NCBI RefSeq assembly: GCF_016864555.1
Contig: NZ_CP044011.1
Location: 542,501 to 606,500 of the forward strand
Direction of reading: 5' to 3'
From: Sinorhizobium sp. BG8
GTDB lineage: Bacteria; Pseudomonadota; Alphaproteobacteria; Rhizobiales; Rhizobiaceae
DNA: 64,000 nucleotides
Part shown: piece by piece, positions 38,151-49,028 of the stretch
Position numbering within the stretch: the first letter of the stretch is position 1
Layout of the letters: each line of letters opens with the position of its first letter
Program-made: the position numbers and the translations under genes
The notes under the pieces: model-generated
Told to the model about the DNA's origin: nothing
What the model saw: only the letters and a program-made list of their open reading frames with translations
The model's database searches: none

Positions 38151-39963
38151 GGTATCGGCAGGCCGGGAGGCAATCGGCTGGAGTGGGCGGAAACTGGCCT
38201 CTGTTTCCGTGCTTCCAATCCTGATTGGTCTTCTGGTCGTTGCCATCCTCTATTCAGTTACAATCGGCCGATACGATCTGTCGGTCGGGGATGTTGCCTA
38301 TATCCTGGCCGACAACCTCCACCCGTTGACCTCCCCCTATTGGGACCCGGTACAGGAAGTCGTCGTCGAACAGGTTCGCCTGCCGCGCATCATAGCGGCT
38401 GTCATCGTCGGTTTCGGCCTGTCGGTTTCGGGCGCAGCACTGCAGGGGCTCTTCCGTAATCCGCTTGTGGATCCGGGCATCATCGGTGTGACCTCGGGTG
38501 CTGGCTTCGGCGGGACGCTGGCAATCCTGCTGGGATTGCAGGGTTATGTGCTGCTGGCCATGGCCTTCCTGTTCGGCATCGGCAGTGTTCTTCTGGTCAA
38601 GCTGTTGTCGACGGTCCGGGGGCGCACGAGCATGCTCACATTGGTTCTGGCCGGCGTGGTCATATCGGCCTTCTTTTCGGCGGCGATCTCCATTGCCAAG
38701 CTGCTGGCCGATCCCTTCCAGAAGCTGCCCGCGATCACCTACTGGTTGATGGGCAGCATTGCCTCCAGCAACTATCTGGATGTTCTGCTGGTGGCCGCGG
38801 CCGTCGTGCCGTCCTCCATCGCGATCTATCTCCTGCGCTTCCAGATCAACATCATGTCGCTCGGCGAGGAAAAGGCACGCGCGCTCGGCACGAAGGTTGT
38901 GCTGGTGCAATGGATCATTCTTGTCGCATCGGCGCTGATCTCAGCCGGTGTGGTCGCGACATCTGGCATCATCGGTTGGGTCGGCCTCGTCATCCCGCAT
39001 GTCGCCCGCGCTCTCGTCGGCGCCGACCACCAGCGGCTGCTGCCTGTTTCCGGCGTCCTCGGCGCCATCTACCTGCTGATGGTCGATAACCTCGCCCGCA
39101 CGGTCACCACCGCCGAAATTCCGCTTGGCATCATCACCGCCCTGATCGGCGTTCCCGTTTTCGCGGTGATCCTGCGCCGCCTGCATGCGAAGGGGGCTGG
39201 TCCAGTGATTGAGGCAAGCAACCTGAGCGTCGAGCGTGGCGGCCGGATCATCCTGAAGAACTACAGTCTGCGCCTGGAGCATGGGCGGGTTTTGGCGGTT
39301 CTCGGCGCGAACGGCGTCGGCAAGACCACCCTCATCAATACCCTGATCGGTGTTCTCAAGCCAAAGTCGGGCCAGCTTTCGATCGGCGGGCAGGTGGGCT
39401 TCGTGCCGCAACTCTTCGAGGTGCCGTTTGCCTATTCCGCTCTCGATATCGCCTTGATGGGAAGGGCACGGCACCTCGGCCTGTTCGGTGCGCCGGGCAA
39501 GCGGGACTACGAGATCGTCAGACACTATTTCCAGATGCTCGGCATCGAACATTTCGAACCGCAGGCATTCAATTCGTTGAGCGGAGGCCAGCGCCAGCTG
39601 GTCATGATCGCCCAGGCGCTGGCATCGGAATGCGATCTGCTCGTGCTCGACGAACCCTGCGCGGCTCTTGATTACAAGAACCAGGACAAGGTTCTGAGCC
39701 TGCTCAAGCACCTTCAGGTCACGCACGGCATGACGGTCGTCTTTTCCACCCACATGCCGCAGCACGCAGTCGAGATCGCCAGTGACGTGCTGCTGATGAC
39801 CAGCGGATCCAGCTATGTATGCGGGCCGACCGAGGAAGCGCTCACCGCCGAGAACCTGACGACCCTCTACGACCTGCCGATCGCGCGGGCGGATTTTGAC
39901 GGGCTATCCAAGCATACCTATGCACCCGTGTTCCGCCATGATGGAGCCCGGTTCGATGGCTGA
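38131..39963 (+). CDS. FecCD-type permease and ABC ATPase read as one 610-residue chain
   Basis: The first ~355 residues are a FecCD/BtuC permease with about ten membrane segments (RLPRIIAAVIVGFGLSVSGAALQGLFRNPLVDPGIIGVTSGA; GWVGLVIPHVARALVGADH). From about 359 a complete ATPase follows: Walker A GANGVGKTTL (~392), signature LSGGQRQLV, Walker B DLLVLDEP, switch His in VFSTHMP. Normally these are two genes. The junction is a run of five G (39192-39196); with four, the permease would stop at TGA 39206-39208, overlapping a GTG at 39205 that starts the ATPase, with AAGGGG as ribosome site. So this is either a true fusion or a one-base insertion artefact. ATG at 38131 overlaps the upstream gene by 20 bases. 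Confidence 0.82.
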   Translation: MSRFSAKVSAGREAIGWSGRKLASVSVLPILIGLLVVAILYSVTIGRYDLSVGDVAYILADNLHPLTSPYWDPVQEVVVEQVRLPRIIAAVIVGFGLSVSGAALQGLFRNPLVDPGIIGVTSGAGFGGTLAILLGLQGYVLLAMAFLFGIGSVLLVKLLSTVRGRTSMLTLVLAGVVISAFFSAAISIAKLLADPFQKLPAITYWLMGSIASSNYLDVLLVAAAVVPSSIAIYLLRFQINIMSLGEEKARALGTKVVLVQWIILVASALISAGVVATSGIIGWVGLVIPHVARALVGADHQRLLPVSGVLGAIYLLMVDNLARTVTTAEIPLGIITALIGVPVFAVILRRLHAKGAGPVIEASNLSVERGGRIILKNYSLRLEHGRVLAVLGANGVGKTTLINTLIGVLKPKSGQLSIGGQVGFVPQLFEVPFAYSALDIALMGRARHLGLFGAPGKRDYEIVRHYFQMLGIEHFEPQAFNSLSGGQRQLVMIAQALASECDLLVLDEPCAALDYKNQDKVLSLLKHLQVTHGMTVVFSTHMPQHAVEIASDVLLMTSGSSYVCGPTEEALTAENLTTLYDLPIARADFDGLSKHTYAPVFRHDGARFDG

Positions 39964-41254
39964 CGCAGAGGCACCCACGAAACGCATCGCATACATTCAC
40001 TGGGGCAACAGCTGGCAGCTCAGAAGCTTTCAGGATTTCCGCCACCACATCGACGACCTCATCTATATCCACGACCTGCCCAAGATTGACCTATCCCCCT
40101 ACGCGGCCGTGATCATGCCTGACGCGATGGAGGCGACTGCACCACTCCCGCATGCGCGTCAGTTGAATGCCTACCTGCAAGACGGCGGTTTTCTCGTCGT
40201 GTGCCTGCAGGGGCATGCCGATTGGCTCGATGTTCCCGGGCTCGAGTGGTCGCCGGGAAACTGCCGAGACTGGCTGTGGTGGACGAAGGGCGAAACGCTC
40301 GAGGTCAAGCTGTCGGAGCCACATCATCCTATCATCGAGAGTATTCCGCTGTCGCATATGAGCTGGCATTGGGGCGGCTCATACAACGTTCCGAAGGGCG
40401 CACGTTCCATTCTCGAAATCGAGGGCGGACGCGGCAGCCTCTTTCTCGACTTTCCATCTCTTCCGGGCGGCGGACGGCTCCTGCTCGCGACGCTGGATCC
40501 TCATTCGCACAACGGCCAGCGTTTCATGCCGGCGACCACGCGTTTCCTGCGCTCCTTCTATCCCTGGCTGAACCGTGAGCTTGGGATCGAGCGCCCTGCA
40601 CGAAACCGCTTCACCTATCTGCAATGCTCGCATGTCCCGTCCGAGTGGTATCCCGAATGGACAGAGGAAAGCCTGCGGTCAGCCGGCTTTGAAACGCTGT
40701 TTGCGCCACTCTACCAGCTTGGCCCCGACCTGCTCGACAGAACCGATATGCTCTACATTCCGAGCAGCCATGACGAGCTCTTTCTGAAGAGTCGATCAGG
40801 CGAACTTGTCGACTTTCTGGCGACGGGCGGCAACCTGATCATCTGCGCCGAACCGTGCCAGCCGTGGTTGCCCTTCATGGCGCCGTTCCATGCCGTTCCG
40901 CCGCGTCCCTTCACGAATATACAGGTCCGCGTACGAGACGACCGGTTCGGAATTTTCTCCGATCTCGGAGAGGGATTCGACGGCTGGGAAGGCATTTTCG
41001 GCCAGTATGCGCGCGGATGGACCGATCCGCCGCCCGGTGCGATCTGGCTCACCGACGTCGGCCCCGCGCATGACCCAAAGCCGGCAGACTGGATCTGGCA
41101 ATTTCCGACCGAGACCGGGCGCGGGGGATACGTCTTCATGCACAACGGCGACAACATGACCCGTTATCCGGATCGCGGCCCGAACAGGGAAGCACTCGTC
41201 GCCAACATCGCCATCGCGCTCAGACGGCTCTCCATAGGCGAGTTGCTCTTCTAG
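39956..41254 (+). CDS. Unrecognised 432-residue protein with two similar Rossmann-like halves, in an iron-type transport operon
   Basis: No confident family. No signal peptide or membrane segment, so probably cytoplasmic. It appears to be a tandem duplication: half one (about 10-205) runs RIAYIHWGNSWQLRSF ... YAAVIMPDAMEATAPL ... LNAYLQDGGFLVVCLQGHADW, and half two (about 213-425) runs FTYLQCSHVPSEWYPEW ... TDMLYIPSSHDELFL ... LVDFLATGGNLIICAEPCQPW. The spacing strand-loop-(helix)-GG-strand resembles class I glutamine amidotransferase/ThuA-like folds, but the second cysteine (IICAEP) and histidines are not in a clear catalytic triad. It is rich in Trp and His. ATG at 39956 overlaps the ATPase stop, so it is co-translated with the transporter. 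A role with the imported iron complex (release or modification) is a guess. Confidence 0.75.
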   Translation: MADAEAPTKRIAYIHWGNSWQLRSFQDFRHHIDDLIYIHDLPKIDLSPYAAVIMPDAMEATAPLPHARQLNAYLQDGGFLVVCLQGHADWLDVPGLEWSPGNCRDWLWWTKGETLEVKLSEPHHPIIESIPLSHMSWHWGGSYNVPKGARSILEIEGGRGSLFLDFPSLPGGGRLLLATLDPHSHNGQRFMPATTRFLRSFYPWLNRELGIERPARNRFTYLQCSHVPSEWYPEWTEESLRSAGFETLFAPLYQLGPDLLDRTDMLYIPSSHDELFLKSRSGELVDFLATGGNLIICAEPCQPWLPFMAPFHAVPPRPFTNIQVRVRDDRFGIFSDLGEGFDGWEGIFGQYARGWTDPPPGAIWLTDVGPAHDPKPADWIWQFPTETGRGGYVFMHNGDNMTRYPDRGPNREALVANIAIALRRLSIGELLF

Positions 41255-41286
41255 ATATCGAACCCGTTCTATGGCGGATCGGGCCA

Positions 41287-41436
41287 TCAGATATCGAAAT
41301 GATTGGGATACAGCGCCGCGATGCACGCCGCCCACCCGTTGGCGTTGAACCACAAATCGTCGCCTATCCGCCAGCAGGGCAATGCGTTCGGAAAAGTACC
41401 GGCGCGCGTTGCTTTTTGTGGGCAACCACCCGACGC
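41287..41436 (-). other. Possible degraded or unusual small reading frame next to tRNA-Ser
   Basis: On the minus strand a 49-codon open frame ends in TGA at 41287-41289 and reads like real protein: NALPCWRIGDDLWFNANGW and IAALYPNHFDI. It has no ATG or GTG; an upstream TAA (41437-41439) closes it. It may be the C-terminal remnant of a lost gene or a short gene with a TTG start. No family recognised. Confidence 0.25.
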
Positions 41437-41500
41437 TTATCACAGTCGCGGAAAGCTTATCTCGGATTATAGAGAGAACGCTGGAAGACCAGGAAGGTTA

Positions 41501-41590
41501 TGGCGGAGAGGGTGGGATTTGAACCCACGATACCCTTGCAGGTATGCCGCATTTCGAGTGCGGTGCATTCGACCACTCTGCCACCTCTCC
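41501..41590 (-). tRNA. tRNA-Ser (anticodon CGA)
   Basis: A 90-base class II tRNA on the minus strand, read from GGAGAGGTGGCAGAGTGGT (acceptor and D arm) through the anticodon stem-loop CACTCGAAATGCGG, whose loop CTCGAAA gives anticodon CGA (codon UCG). A long variable arm (ATACCTGCAAGGGTATC) marks it as serine tRNA; GGGTTCAAATCCC is the T arm, the acceptor closes with CCTCTCC, and GCCA follows, so CCA is encoded. Confidence 0.96.
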
Positions 41591-41624
41591 GGATATACTG
41601 GTCGGCGCGTTCAGCGCGGGGGCT

Positions 41625-41653
41625 ACATAGCGACAGTTTTGCGGGGTTGCAAG
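41625..41653 (-). promoter_or_regulatory. Promoter of tRNA-Ser
   Basis: Read on the minus strand: CTTGCA, 17 bases, CTATGT, close to the alphaproteobacterial housekeeping consensus CTTGAC-N17-CTATAT used by stable RNA genes. The predicted start is about 25-30 bases before the tRNA. Confidence 0.65.
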
Positions 41654-41705
41654 GGGGCCGAACGAGGGAATGTCGACGAAATGGTCTTTCAGCGCCGAAT
41701 TCACC

Positions 41706-41734
41706 TTGACAGTTTTCCGCCTCTCGCCTATTGC
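41706..41734 (+). promoter_or_regulatory. Promoter of the rplU-rpmA operon
   Basis: TTGACA (41706-41711), 17 bases, TATTGC (41729-41734): a good housekeeping promoter about 190 bases upstream of rplU. It implies a leader of roughly 180 bases, long enough for regulation, though no known ribosomal-protein leader structure was recognised. Confidence 0.6.
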
Positions 41735-41923
41735 GCAAGGTGCCGTGGCATAGGTGCTATCCGTGCCGTGCAGGTGGCCTGTTGTTTTTCGGCTTCGAGC
41801 TGAACACAGCGCCAAATCACCGGCGGAAAACGCTTCATGCGGATTTCGCTCAACATATCGACTGACAAAAAGACGGCCTCACCTTCGGGACGAAGAGCCG
41901 GACCGAACATGAAAGGATAAAAA

Positions 41924-42301
41924 ATGTTCGCAGTCATCAAGACCGGCGGTAAACAGTACCGCGTAGCAGCCAACGATGTTGTGACGATCGAAAAGCTCGT
42001 CGGCAACGCTGGCGACAAGATCGAATTCACCGAAGTGCTGATGGTCGGCGTCGGTGCGGATGCAACGGTTGGTGCGCCCTTCGTCGAAGGTGCGCTCGTA
42101 ACCGCGGAAGTCGTAGAGCAGGGTCGCGCCAAGAAGGTTATCGCCTTCAAGAAGCGTCGCCGCCAGAATTCCAAGCGTTCGCGCGGTCATCGCCAGCACC
42201 AGACGACTGTCCGCATCGTCGACATCGCGGCAGCCGGCAGCAAGGCCAAGAAGGCTTCCAAGAAGTCTGAAGCCCCGGCCGAAGCCGAAGCAGCGAACTG
42301 A
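41924..42301 (+). CDS. rplU: 50S ribosomal protein L21
   Basis: A 125-residue L21. The conserved core [31 protein letters not shown] (rRNA-binding C-terminal signature) and RIVDI are present. The extra Ala/Lys/Glu-rich tail (about 105-125) is usual in rhizobia. GAAAGGA precedes the ATG. Followed by rpmA after 27 bases, the standard L21-L27 pair. Confidence 0.98.
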   Translation: MFAVIKTGGKQYRVAANDVVTIEKLVGNAGDKIEFTEVLMVGVGADATVGAPFVEGALVTAEVVEQGRAKKVIAFKKRRRQNSKRSRGHRQHQTTVRIVDIAAAGSKAKKASKKSEAPAEAEAAN

Positions 42302-42328
42302 GATCAGGACAGGTAAAGGAGAACTCCA

Positions 42329-42598
42329 ATGGCACATAAGAAAGCTGGCGGTTCCTCGCGCAACGGTCGCGATTCCGAGTCCAAGCGTCTTGGCGTGAAG
42401 AAATTCGGCGGCGAAGCCGTCATTGCAGGAAACATTATCGTGCGTCAGCGCGGCACGCAGTGGCATCCGGGCCAGAACGTCGGCCTGGGCAAGGATCATA
42501 CGATTTTTGCACTCACGGCGGGCAACGTGAATTTCCGTACCAAGGCGAACGGCCGCGTATACGTGTCTGTAATGCCGAAAGCGGAAGCAGCGGAATAA
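42329..42598 (+). CDS. rpmA: 50S ribosomal protein L27
   Basis: An 89-residue L27 with the N-terminal [28 protein letters not shown] signature that reaches the peptidyl-transferase centre; no N-terminal leader needing cleavage, as is normal outside Firmicutes. AAAGGAG precedes the ATG. A strong terminator-like hairpin follows about 70 bases downstream. Confidence 0.98.
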   Translation: MAHKKAGGSSRNGRDSESKRLGVKKFGGEAVIAGNIIVRQRGTQWHPGQNVGLGKDHTIFALTAGNVNFRTKANGRVYVSVMPKAEAAE

Positions 42599-42667
42599 GC
42601 CGGTAGCGCTCTAAAACAGCCGGCGTCTCATCGACCCGGCTGATGCTACAGGTGGCAGACCTGCAGA

Positions 42668-42706
42668 AACAAAAGGGGAGATGGGGCAATCCATCTCCCC
42701 TTTGTT
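42668..42706 (+). terminator. Strong hairpin terminator after rpmA
   Basis: Thirteen-base perfect stem AAAGGGGAGATGG (42672-42684) and CCATCTCCCCTTT (42691-42703) with a 6-base loop, followed by TTTGTTC. It closes the rplU-rpmA unit before the GNAT gene. Confidence 0.85.
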
Positions 42707-42723
42707 CATCTGGAGGTTTGAAC

Positions 42724-43356
42724 ATGATCAGCGAATTGTTGAGGGAAGGCCAATCCCGGTCTCCCGAAGAACGGCTGAGGCCGGAACGGTCAAGGACCGA
42801 CTGCCCGATATTGTTGTCGCAAAGGCTCGTTCTGCGCGCGCCCCACGAAGACGACATCGACGCCCTTGCCCATCTCGCCAACAACGCCAACATCGCCAAC
42901 ATGGTCGCCCGCATGCCGCACCCCTATACGGTAGCGGACGCCGCAGACTTTGTGCGACGCACGATTGCCGGCGGGATTGGCAAGTGCGTCTACGCTATAA
43001 CCAAAGCGGAGAACGGCGCATTTCTCGGCTGCTGCGGCATCGAGCCGCACGACGACGGCAAGACCGTCGAGCTCGGATACTGGCTTGGCGAACCGCACTG
43101 GAACAAAGGATATGCCACCGAGGCAGCACAGGCGCTGACCGACATGGTCTTCCGCACGCGCGACGTCGAACAGATCGACGCGCGCTGCCGGGTCATGAAC
43201 ATTGCCTCGCGGCGGGTCATCCAGAAGTGCGGCTTTCAGTTCCAGGCGACCGGAATGATCCAGAGTCTCGCACTCGGAGGCATGGTTCCGGTCGAATGGT
43301 ACAGGCTCGACCGCAAGACCTGGGTCTCGCTGAAGAGTTGGGGAGGTGTACGGTGA
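42724..43356 (+). CDS. GNAT-family N-acetyltransferase (RimJ/RimL-like)
   Basis: A 210-residue acetyltransferase of the RimJ/RimL group. It starts with a short extension, then TDCPILLSQRLVLRAPHEDDIDALAHLANN (family opening), the VELGYWLGEPHWNKGYATEAAQAL acetyl-CoA-binding motif and NIASRRVIQKCGFQFQATG. ATG at 42724 follows GGAGG. Substrate unknown; members acetylate ribosomal proteins, tRNA-bound or free amino groups. Its stop overlaps the next GNAT gene, and the pair is a usual neighbour of obgE in rhizobia. Confidence 0.9.
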   Translation: MISELLREGQSRSPEERLRPERSRTDCPILLSQRLVLRAPHEDDIDALAHLANNANIANMVARMPHPYTVADAADFVRRTIAGGIGKCVYAITKAENGAFLGCCGIEPHDDGKTVELGYWLGEPHWNKGYATEAAQALTDMVFRTRDVEQIDARCRVMNIASRRVIQKCGFQFQATGMIQSLALGGMVPVEWYRLDRKTWVSLKSWGGVR

Positions 43357-43943
43357 ACGCGATGCTGATAGAAAACCAGCCTCTGGTCGTCACCGGGCCT
43401 GGACCCTGCCCGACGATCACCACCGCGCGCCTGCTGCTTCGCCCGCACAGGTTGTCGGATGCCGAGAGCATCGCACAGTCCCTCGCCGACCATCAGGTCA
43501 CGCGGATGCTGGCGCGGGTGCCGACGCCCTATGACCGGCAGGACGCCGTGGAATGGCTGGTGCCTGTCACATCCGGCCTCCTGCCCGGCTGGGCGCTGGC
43601 AGTGACCACCGGGGACGACGTGCACATCGGCTGCCTATCGTTCGAACGGCGTGGCGGCGAGTGGCATCTCGGCTACTGGCTGAACCGGTTCTTCTGGGGA
43701 CGTGGCTATATCAGCGAAGCTGTTCATGCCGCCACGGCCCGGTTCCTGATGCGAATGCCCGGCACGGAGATCCACTCCGGTGTCTTCGCCGACAACCCGG
43801 CGTCGCTGAAGGTGCAGGAAAAGACCGGCTTCCGCGTGACCGGCTGCGGGGAGATCTTCTCGATTGCACGCAACGCCATGGTTGCCCATATCGAGACTCG
43901 CCTTGCGCCGGGGGATTTCCGGCCGGCAGCCCCGAGGCGCTGA
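43353..43943 (+). CDS. GNAT-family N-acetyltransferase (second of a pair)
   Basis: A 196-residue RimJ/RimL-like acetyltransferase, clearly related to its upstream neighbour: PTITTARLLLRPHRLSDAESIAQSLAD, WHLGYWLNRFFWGRGYISEAVHAA and NPASLKVQEKTGFRVTG occupy the same places. The start is GTG 43353, overlapping the previous stop (GTGA), with GGGAGG upstream; an ATG three codons later is an alternative. Probably arose by local duplication. Substrate unknown. Confidence 0.88.
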   Translation: MNAMLIENQPLVVTGPGPCPTITTARLLLRPHRLSDAESIAQSLADHQVTRMLARVPTPYDRQDAVEWLVPVTSGLLPGWALAVTTGDDVHIGCLSFERRGGEWHLGYWLNRFFWGRGYISEAVHAATARFLMRMPGTEIHSGVFADNPASLKVQEKTGFRVTGCGEIFSIARNAMVAHIETRLAPGDFRPAAPRR

Positions 43944-43957
43944 CCCATGCCGACTTG

Positions 43958-43983
43958 GAAAGGCCCGGCTCGCTGGGCCTTTC
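43958..43983. terminator. Bidirectional terminator between convergent genes
   Basis: GAAAGGCCC (43958-43966), 8-base loop, GGGCCTTTC (43975-43983), flanked by A-rich and T-rich ends, between the convergent GNAT and endonuclease/phosphatase-like genes. Confidence 0.7.
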
Positions 43984-43993
43984 TTCCGGTGTT

Positions 43994-45949
<1,956 letters not shown>

Positions 45950-45950
45950 G

Positions 45951-47134
45951 ATGGTCAAAGGCCGCAAACCTCTCGCGAAATATCGCCGCATTGTCATAAA
46001 GATCGGATCAGCCCTACTCGTCGACCGCGGAAGCGGGCTCAAGAAACGGTGGCTCGACGCGCTTTGCTCTGACATAGCGGTTCTGCGGGCCGCCGGCACG
46101 GAGGTTCTCGTGGTCTCTTCCGGCGCGATCGCGCTGGGACGGACCGTCCTGAAGGTTCCAGCCGGCGCTTTGAAGCTTGAGGAGAGTCAGGCTGCTGCCG
46201 CTGTCGGCCAGATCGCGCTCGCGCGCGCCTGGTCGGAGAGCCTCTCCGCGGACGGTATCGTCGCGGGTCAGATTCTGTTGACGCTCGGCGACACAGAGGA
46301 GCGCCGGCGCTACCTGAACGCCCGGGCGACCATCAATCAGCTGCTGAAGCTTGGCTCGGTGCCGATCATCAACGAGAACGACACGGTCGCAACGACGGAG
46401 ATCCGCTATGGCGACAACGATCGCCTCGCGGCGCGTGTTGCCACCATGACGGGCGCCGACCTGCTCATCCTGCTGTCGGACATCGACGGTCTCTATACGG
46501 CGCCACCCCACCTCGACCCCGATGCCCGTTTCCTCGATGTCGTTCCGGCCATTACCCCGAGATTGAGGCCATGGCCGGCGGTGCGGCGTCGGAACTGTCG
46601 CGCGGAGGCATGCGCACGAAGATCGACGCAGGCAAGATCGCCACGGGCGCCGGCTGCGCCATGATCATCGCCTCGGGCAAGCCGGATCATCCGTTGCGAG
46701 CGATAGAGACCGGCGCTCGCTTTTCCTGGTTCGCGCCCTCGACCTCACCGGTCAACGCGCGCAAGACCTGGATTGCCGGCCAACTCCAGCCCGCCGGCAG
46801 CCTGATCGTCGACGGAGGCGCGGAAGCAGCGTTGCGATCCGGCAAGAGCCTGCTGCCGGCAGGAGTACGCACGGTCCTCGGGAGTTTCTCGCGGGGCGAT
46901 ACGGTCGCCATTCTCGCGGAAACAGGTCGGGAAGTCGCTCGTGGCCTTGCAGGCTATGATGGCGACGATGCGCGTCAGATCGCGGGAAAGAAATCCGGCG
47001 AGATCGCTTCGATCCTCGGCTATGCAGGCCGCGCAGCGATGGTGCATCGGGATGACCTGGTGATGAGCGCCTCGGCGAACCATATACGCGCCGACGGCAC
47101 GGAGGAAGAAGGGAAGGACGCCGCACATGCTTGA
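45951..47134 (+). CDS. proB: Glutamate 5-kinase ProB; broken by an apparent one-base loss
   Basis: First enzyme of proline synthesis, phosphorylating glutamate. The amino-acid-kinase domain ([58 protein letters not shown]) reads to VVPAITP, then the frame shifts at about 46557-46561; restoring one G gives [21 protein letters not shown], which continues into the kinase end and the C-terminal PUA domain (about 290-370). Restored length about 394 residues. Its stop overlaps the proA start by eight bases. proA carries the same kind of defect. Confidence 0.9.
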
Positions 47135-48409
47135 TCTGACACAAACGCCGCGCGACGTCGCCACTCTCATGGCGGATATCGGCCGGCGCGCACGCGCGGC
47201 CGCAAGGCCGCTTGCCGTTGCCTCGACCGATGCGAAAAACAGGGCTCTGAAGGCCATGGCCGACGCACTTCTCGCCGACCGGGACGCCATCCTTGCTGCA
47301 AACGTGATCGACCTGGAGAATGCGCGCGAGGGCGGTGTGGCGGCGTCATTCATCGACCGCCTTACGTTGACCCCCGAGCGGATCGACGGCATAGCTGCCG
47401 CAATTTCCGAGATTGCCGCACTGAAGGATCCTGTCGGAAACGTGATTGCCGAATGGGATCGTCCGAACGGTCTTCATATCGAACGCGTGCGTACCCCGCT
47501 TGGCGTCGTTGGCGTGATCTACGAGAGCCGCCCGAATGTCACGGCAGATGCGGGTGCACTGTGCCTCAAGGCCGGCAATGCCGTTATCTTGCGTGGCGGG
47601 TCCGACAGCCTGAATTCCTCTCTGGCAATCCACGCATGCCTCGTGCGAGGGCTCAAGGAAGCCGGACTGCCCGAGGATGCGATCCAGATCGTCCCCGTGC
47701 CCGATCGCGCCGCCGTTGGTGCCATGCTCTCGGGCCTGAACGGCGCCATCGACGTCATCGTGCCGAGAGGTGGAAAGAGCCTCGTCGCCAGGGTCCAGAA
47801 TGAAGCGCGCGTGCCTGTCTTCGCGCATCTGGAGGGCCTTTGCCATGTCTACGTCGATCGCTCCGCGAACCTCGATATGGCCAAATCCATCGTGGTGAAT
47901 GCCAAGATGCGCCGCACCGGAATATGTGGCTCGGCCGAAACGCTTCTCGTCGACCGCGCAGCCGCAAGCACGCATCTGAAACCTCTTCTGGAAGCCCTTC
48001 GCGCCGCCGGTTGCGAGGTGAGGGCGACCGACGAGATCCGGGCCGGACTCTCCGGCCTCGAGCCCGCCACAGAGACCGACTGGTCGACCGAATACCTCGA
48101 TGCCATCATATCGGTGACGCTTGTCGACGGGATTGCCGGCGCCATCGAGCATATCAACCGGTGGTCGTCATCTCATACCGAGGCGGTGATCGCCGAAGAT
48201 CAGGCCGTGGCCGATCGGTTCTTCGCCGAGATCGATTCCGCAATCCTCCTGCACAACGCCTCGACGCAATTCGCCGATGGCGGCGAGTTCGGCATGGGGG
48301 CGAGATCGGGATCGCCACCGGCAAGATGCATGCGCGCGGTCCGGTCGGGGTCGAACAGTTGACATCGTTCAAGTACAGGGTGCGCGGCACCGGACAGGTT
48401 CGGGCCTGA
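47127..48409 (+). CDS. proA: Gamma-glutamyl phosphate reductase ProA; broken near its C-terminus by an apparent one-base loss
   Basis: Second enzyme of proline synthesis, reducing gamma-glutamyl phosphate to the semialdehyde with NADPH. The ALDH-like protein is intact through the catalytic Cys region ([15 protein letters not shown]) to FGMGA, where the frame shifts at 48299-48303; adding one G restores [25 protein letters not shown] and the correct end [15 protein letters not shown] at 48409. Restored length is 427 residues, the normal length. As read, the protein would lose its last ~35 residues, which are highly conserved. ATG at 47127 overlaps proB. nadD starts two bases after the stop. 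Confidence 0.91.
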
Positions 48410-48410
48410 G

Positions 48411-49028
48411 GTGAGCGCAGACGAGGTCCAGGCGCGGTATCTCAGGATGCCGTATGTCGAGAAAGGCATGGTCGTCGGCCTCTTTGGCGGATCCTTCAAT
48501 CCGCCGCACGAAGGGCACGTCCTGGTCGCCGACATTGCGCTCAGGCGCCTTGGACTTGATCAGCTCTGGTGGATGGTGACGCCGGGAAATCCATTGAAGG
48601 ACCATCGCGAACTTGCCCCGCTCGGCCAGCGGATCGCATTGAGCGAAGCGATGACACCCGATCCGCGCATCAAGGTCACCGCCTTTGAGAAGACATTGGG
48701 GCAGGCCTACACGGAAAAGACGCTGGAAATCGTGCGCGCTCGAAACACCGGTGTCCGCTTCATCTGGGTCATGGGGGCCGACAATCTGAAGACCTTCGAC
48801 CGTTGGCAGAACTGGCGAAAGATCGTCCACACATTTCCGATCGCTGTGATCGATCGCCCCGGCTCGACGCTTGCCTATCTCTCTTCGAAAATGGCCAGGA
48901 CCTTCGGATATGCGCGTCTCGACGAGGAGGACGCGATGGCGCTTGCGCGCCACAGTGCGCCGGCGTGGACATTCATTCACGGTCCGCGATCGCCGCTGAG
49001 TTCGACTGCGCTGCGGGATCACTCTTGA
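48411..49028 (+). CDS. nadD: Nicotinate-nucleotide adenylyltransferase NadD
   Basis: A 205-residue nucleotidyltransferase that adenylates nicotinate mononucleotide on the way to NAD+. The GLFGGSFNPPHEGH motif (adenylyltransferase HxGH) is at about residues 24-37, and WVMGADNLKTFDRWQNW and the C-terminal SPLSSTALR (ISSTxIR type) motif are present. Start taken as GTG 48411, directly after proA; the ATG at 48447 would give 193 residues and is also reasonable since the conserved region starts later. Part of the obgE-proB-proA-nadD-rsfS-rlmH run. Confidence 0.94.
   Translation: MSADEVQARYLRMPYVEKGMVVGLFGGSFNPPHEGHVLVADIALRRLGLDQLWWMVTPGNPLKDHRELAPLGQRIALSEAMTPDPRIKVTAFEKTLGQAYTEKTLEIVRARNTGVRFIWVMGADNLKTFDRWQNWRKIVHTFPIAVIDRPGSTLAYLSSKMARTFGYARLDEEDAMALARHSAPAWTFIHGPRSPLSSTALRDHS

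Noticed and set aside
42724-43943. Reading the two GNAT genes as one fused or frameshifted gene
   Set aside because: Each has a complete acetyltransferase domain and the GTGA overlap with a ribosome site is a normal two-gene junction.
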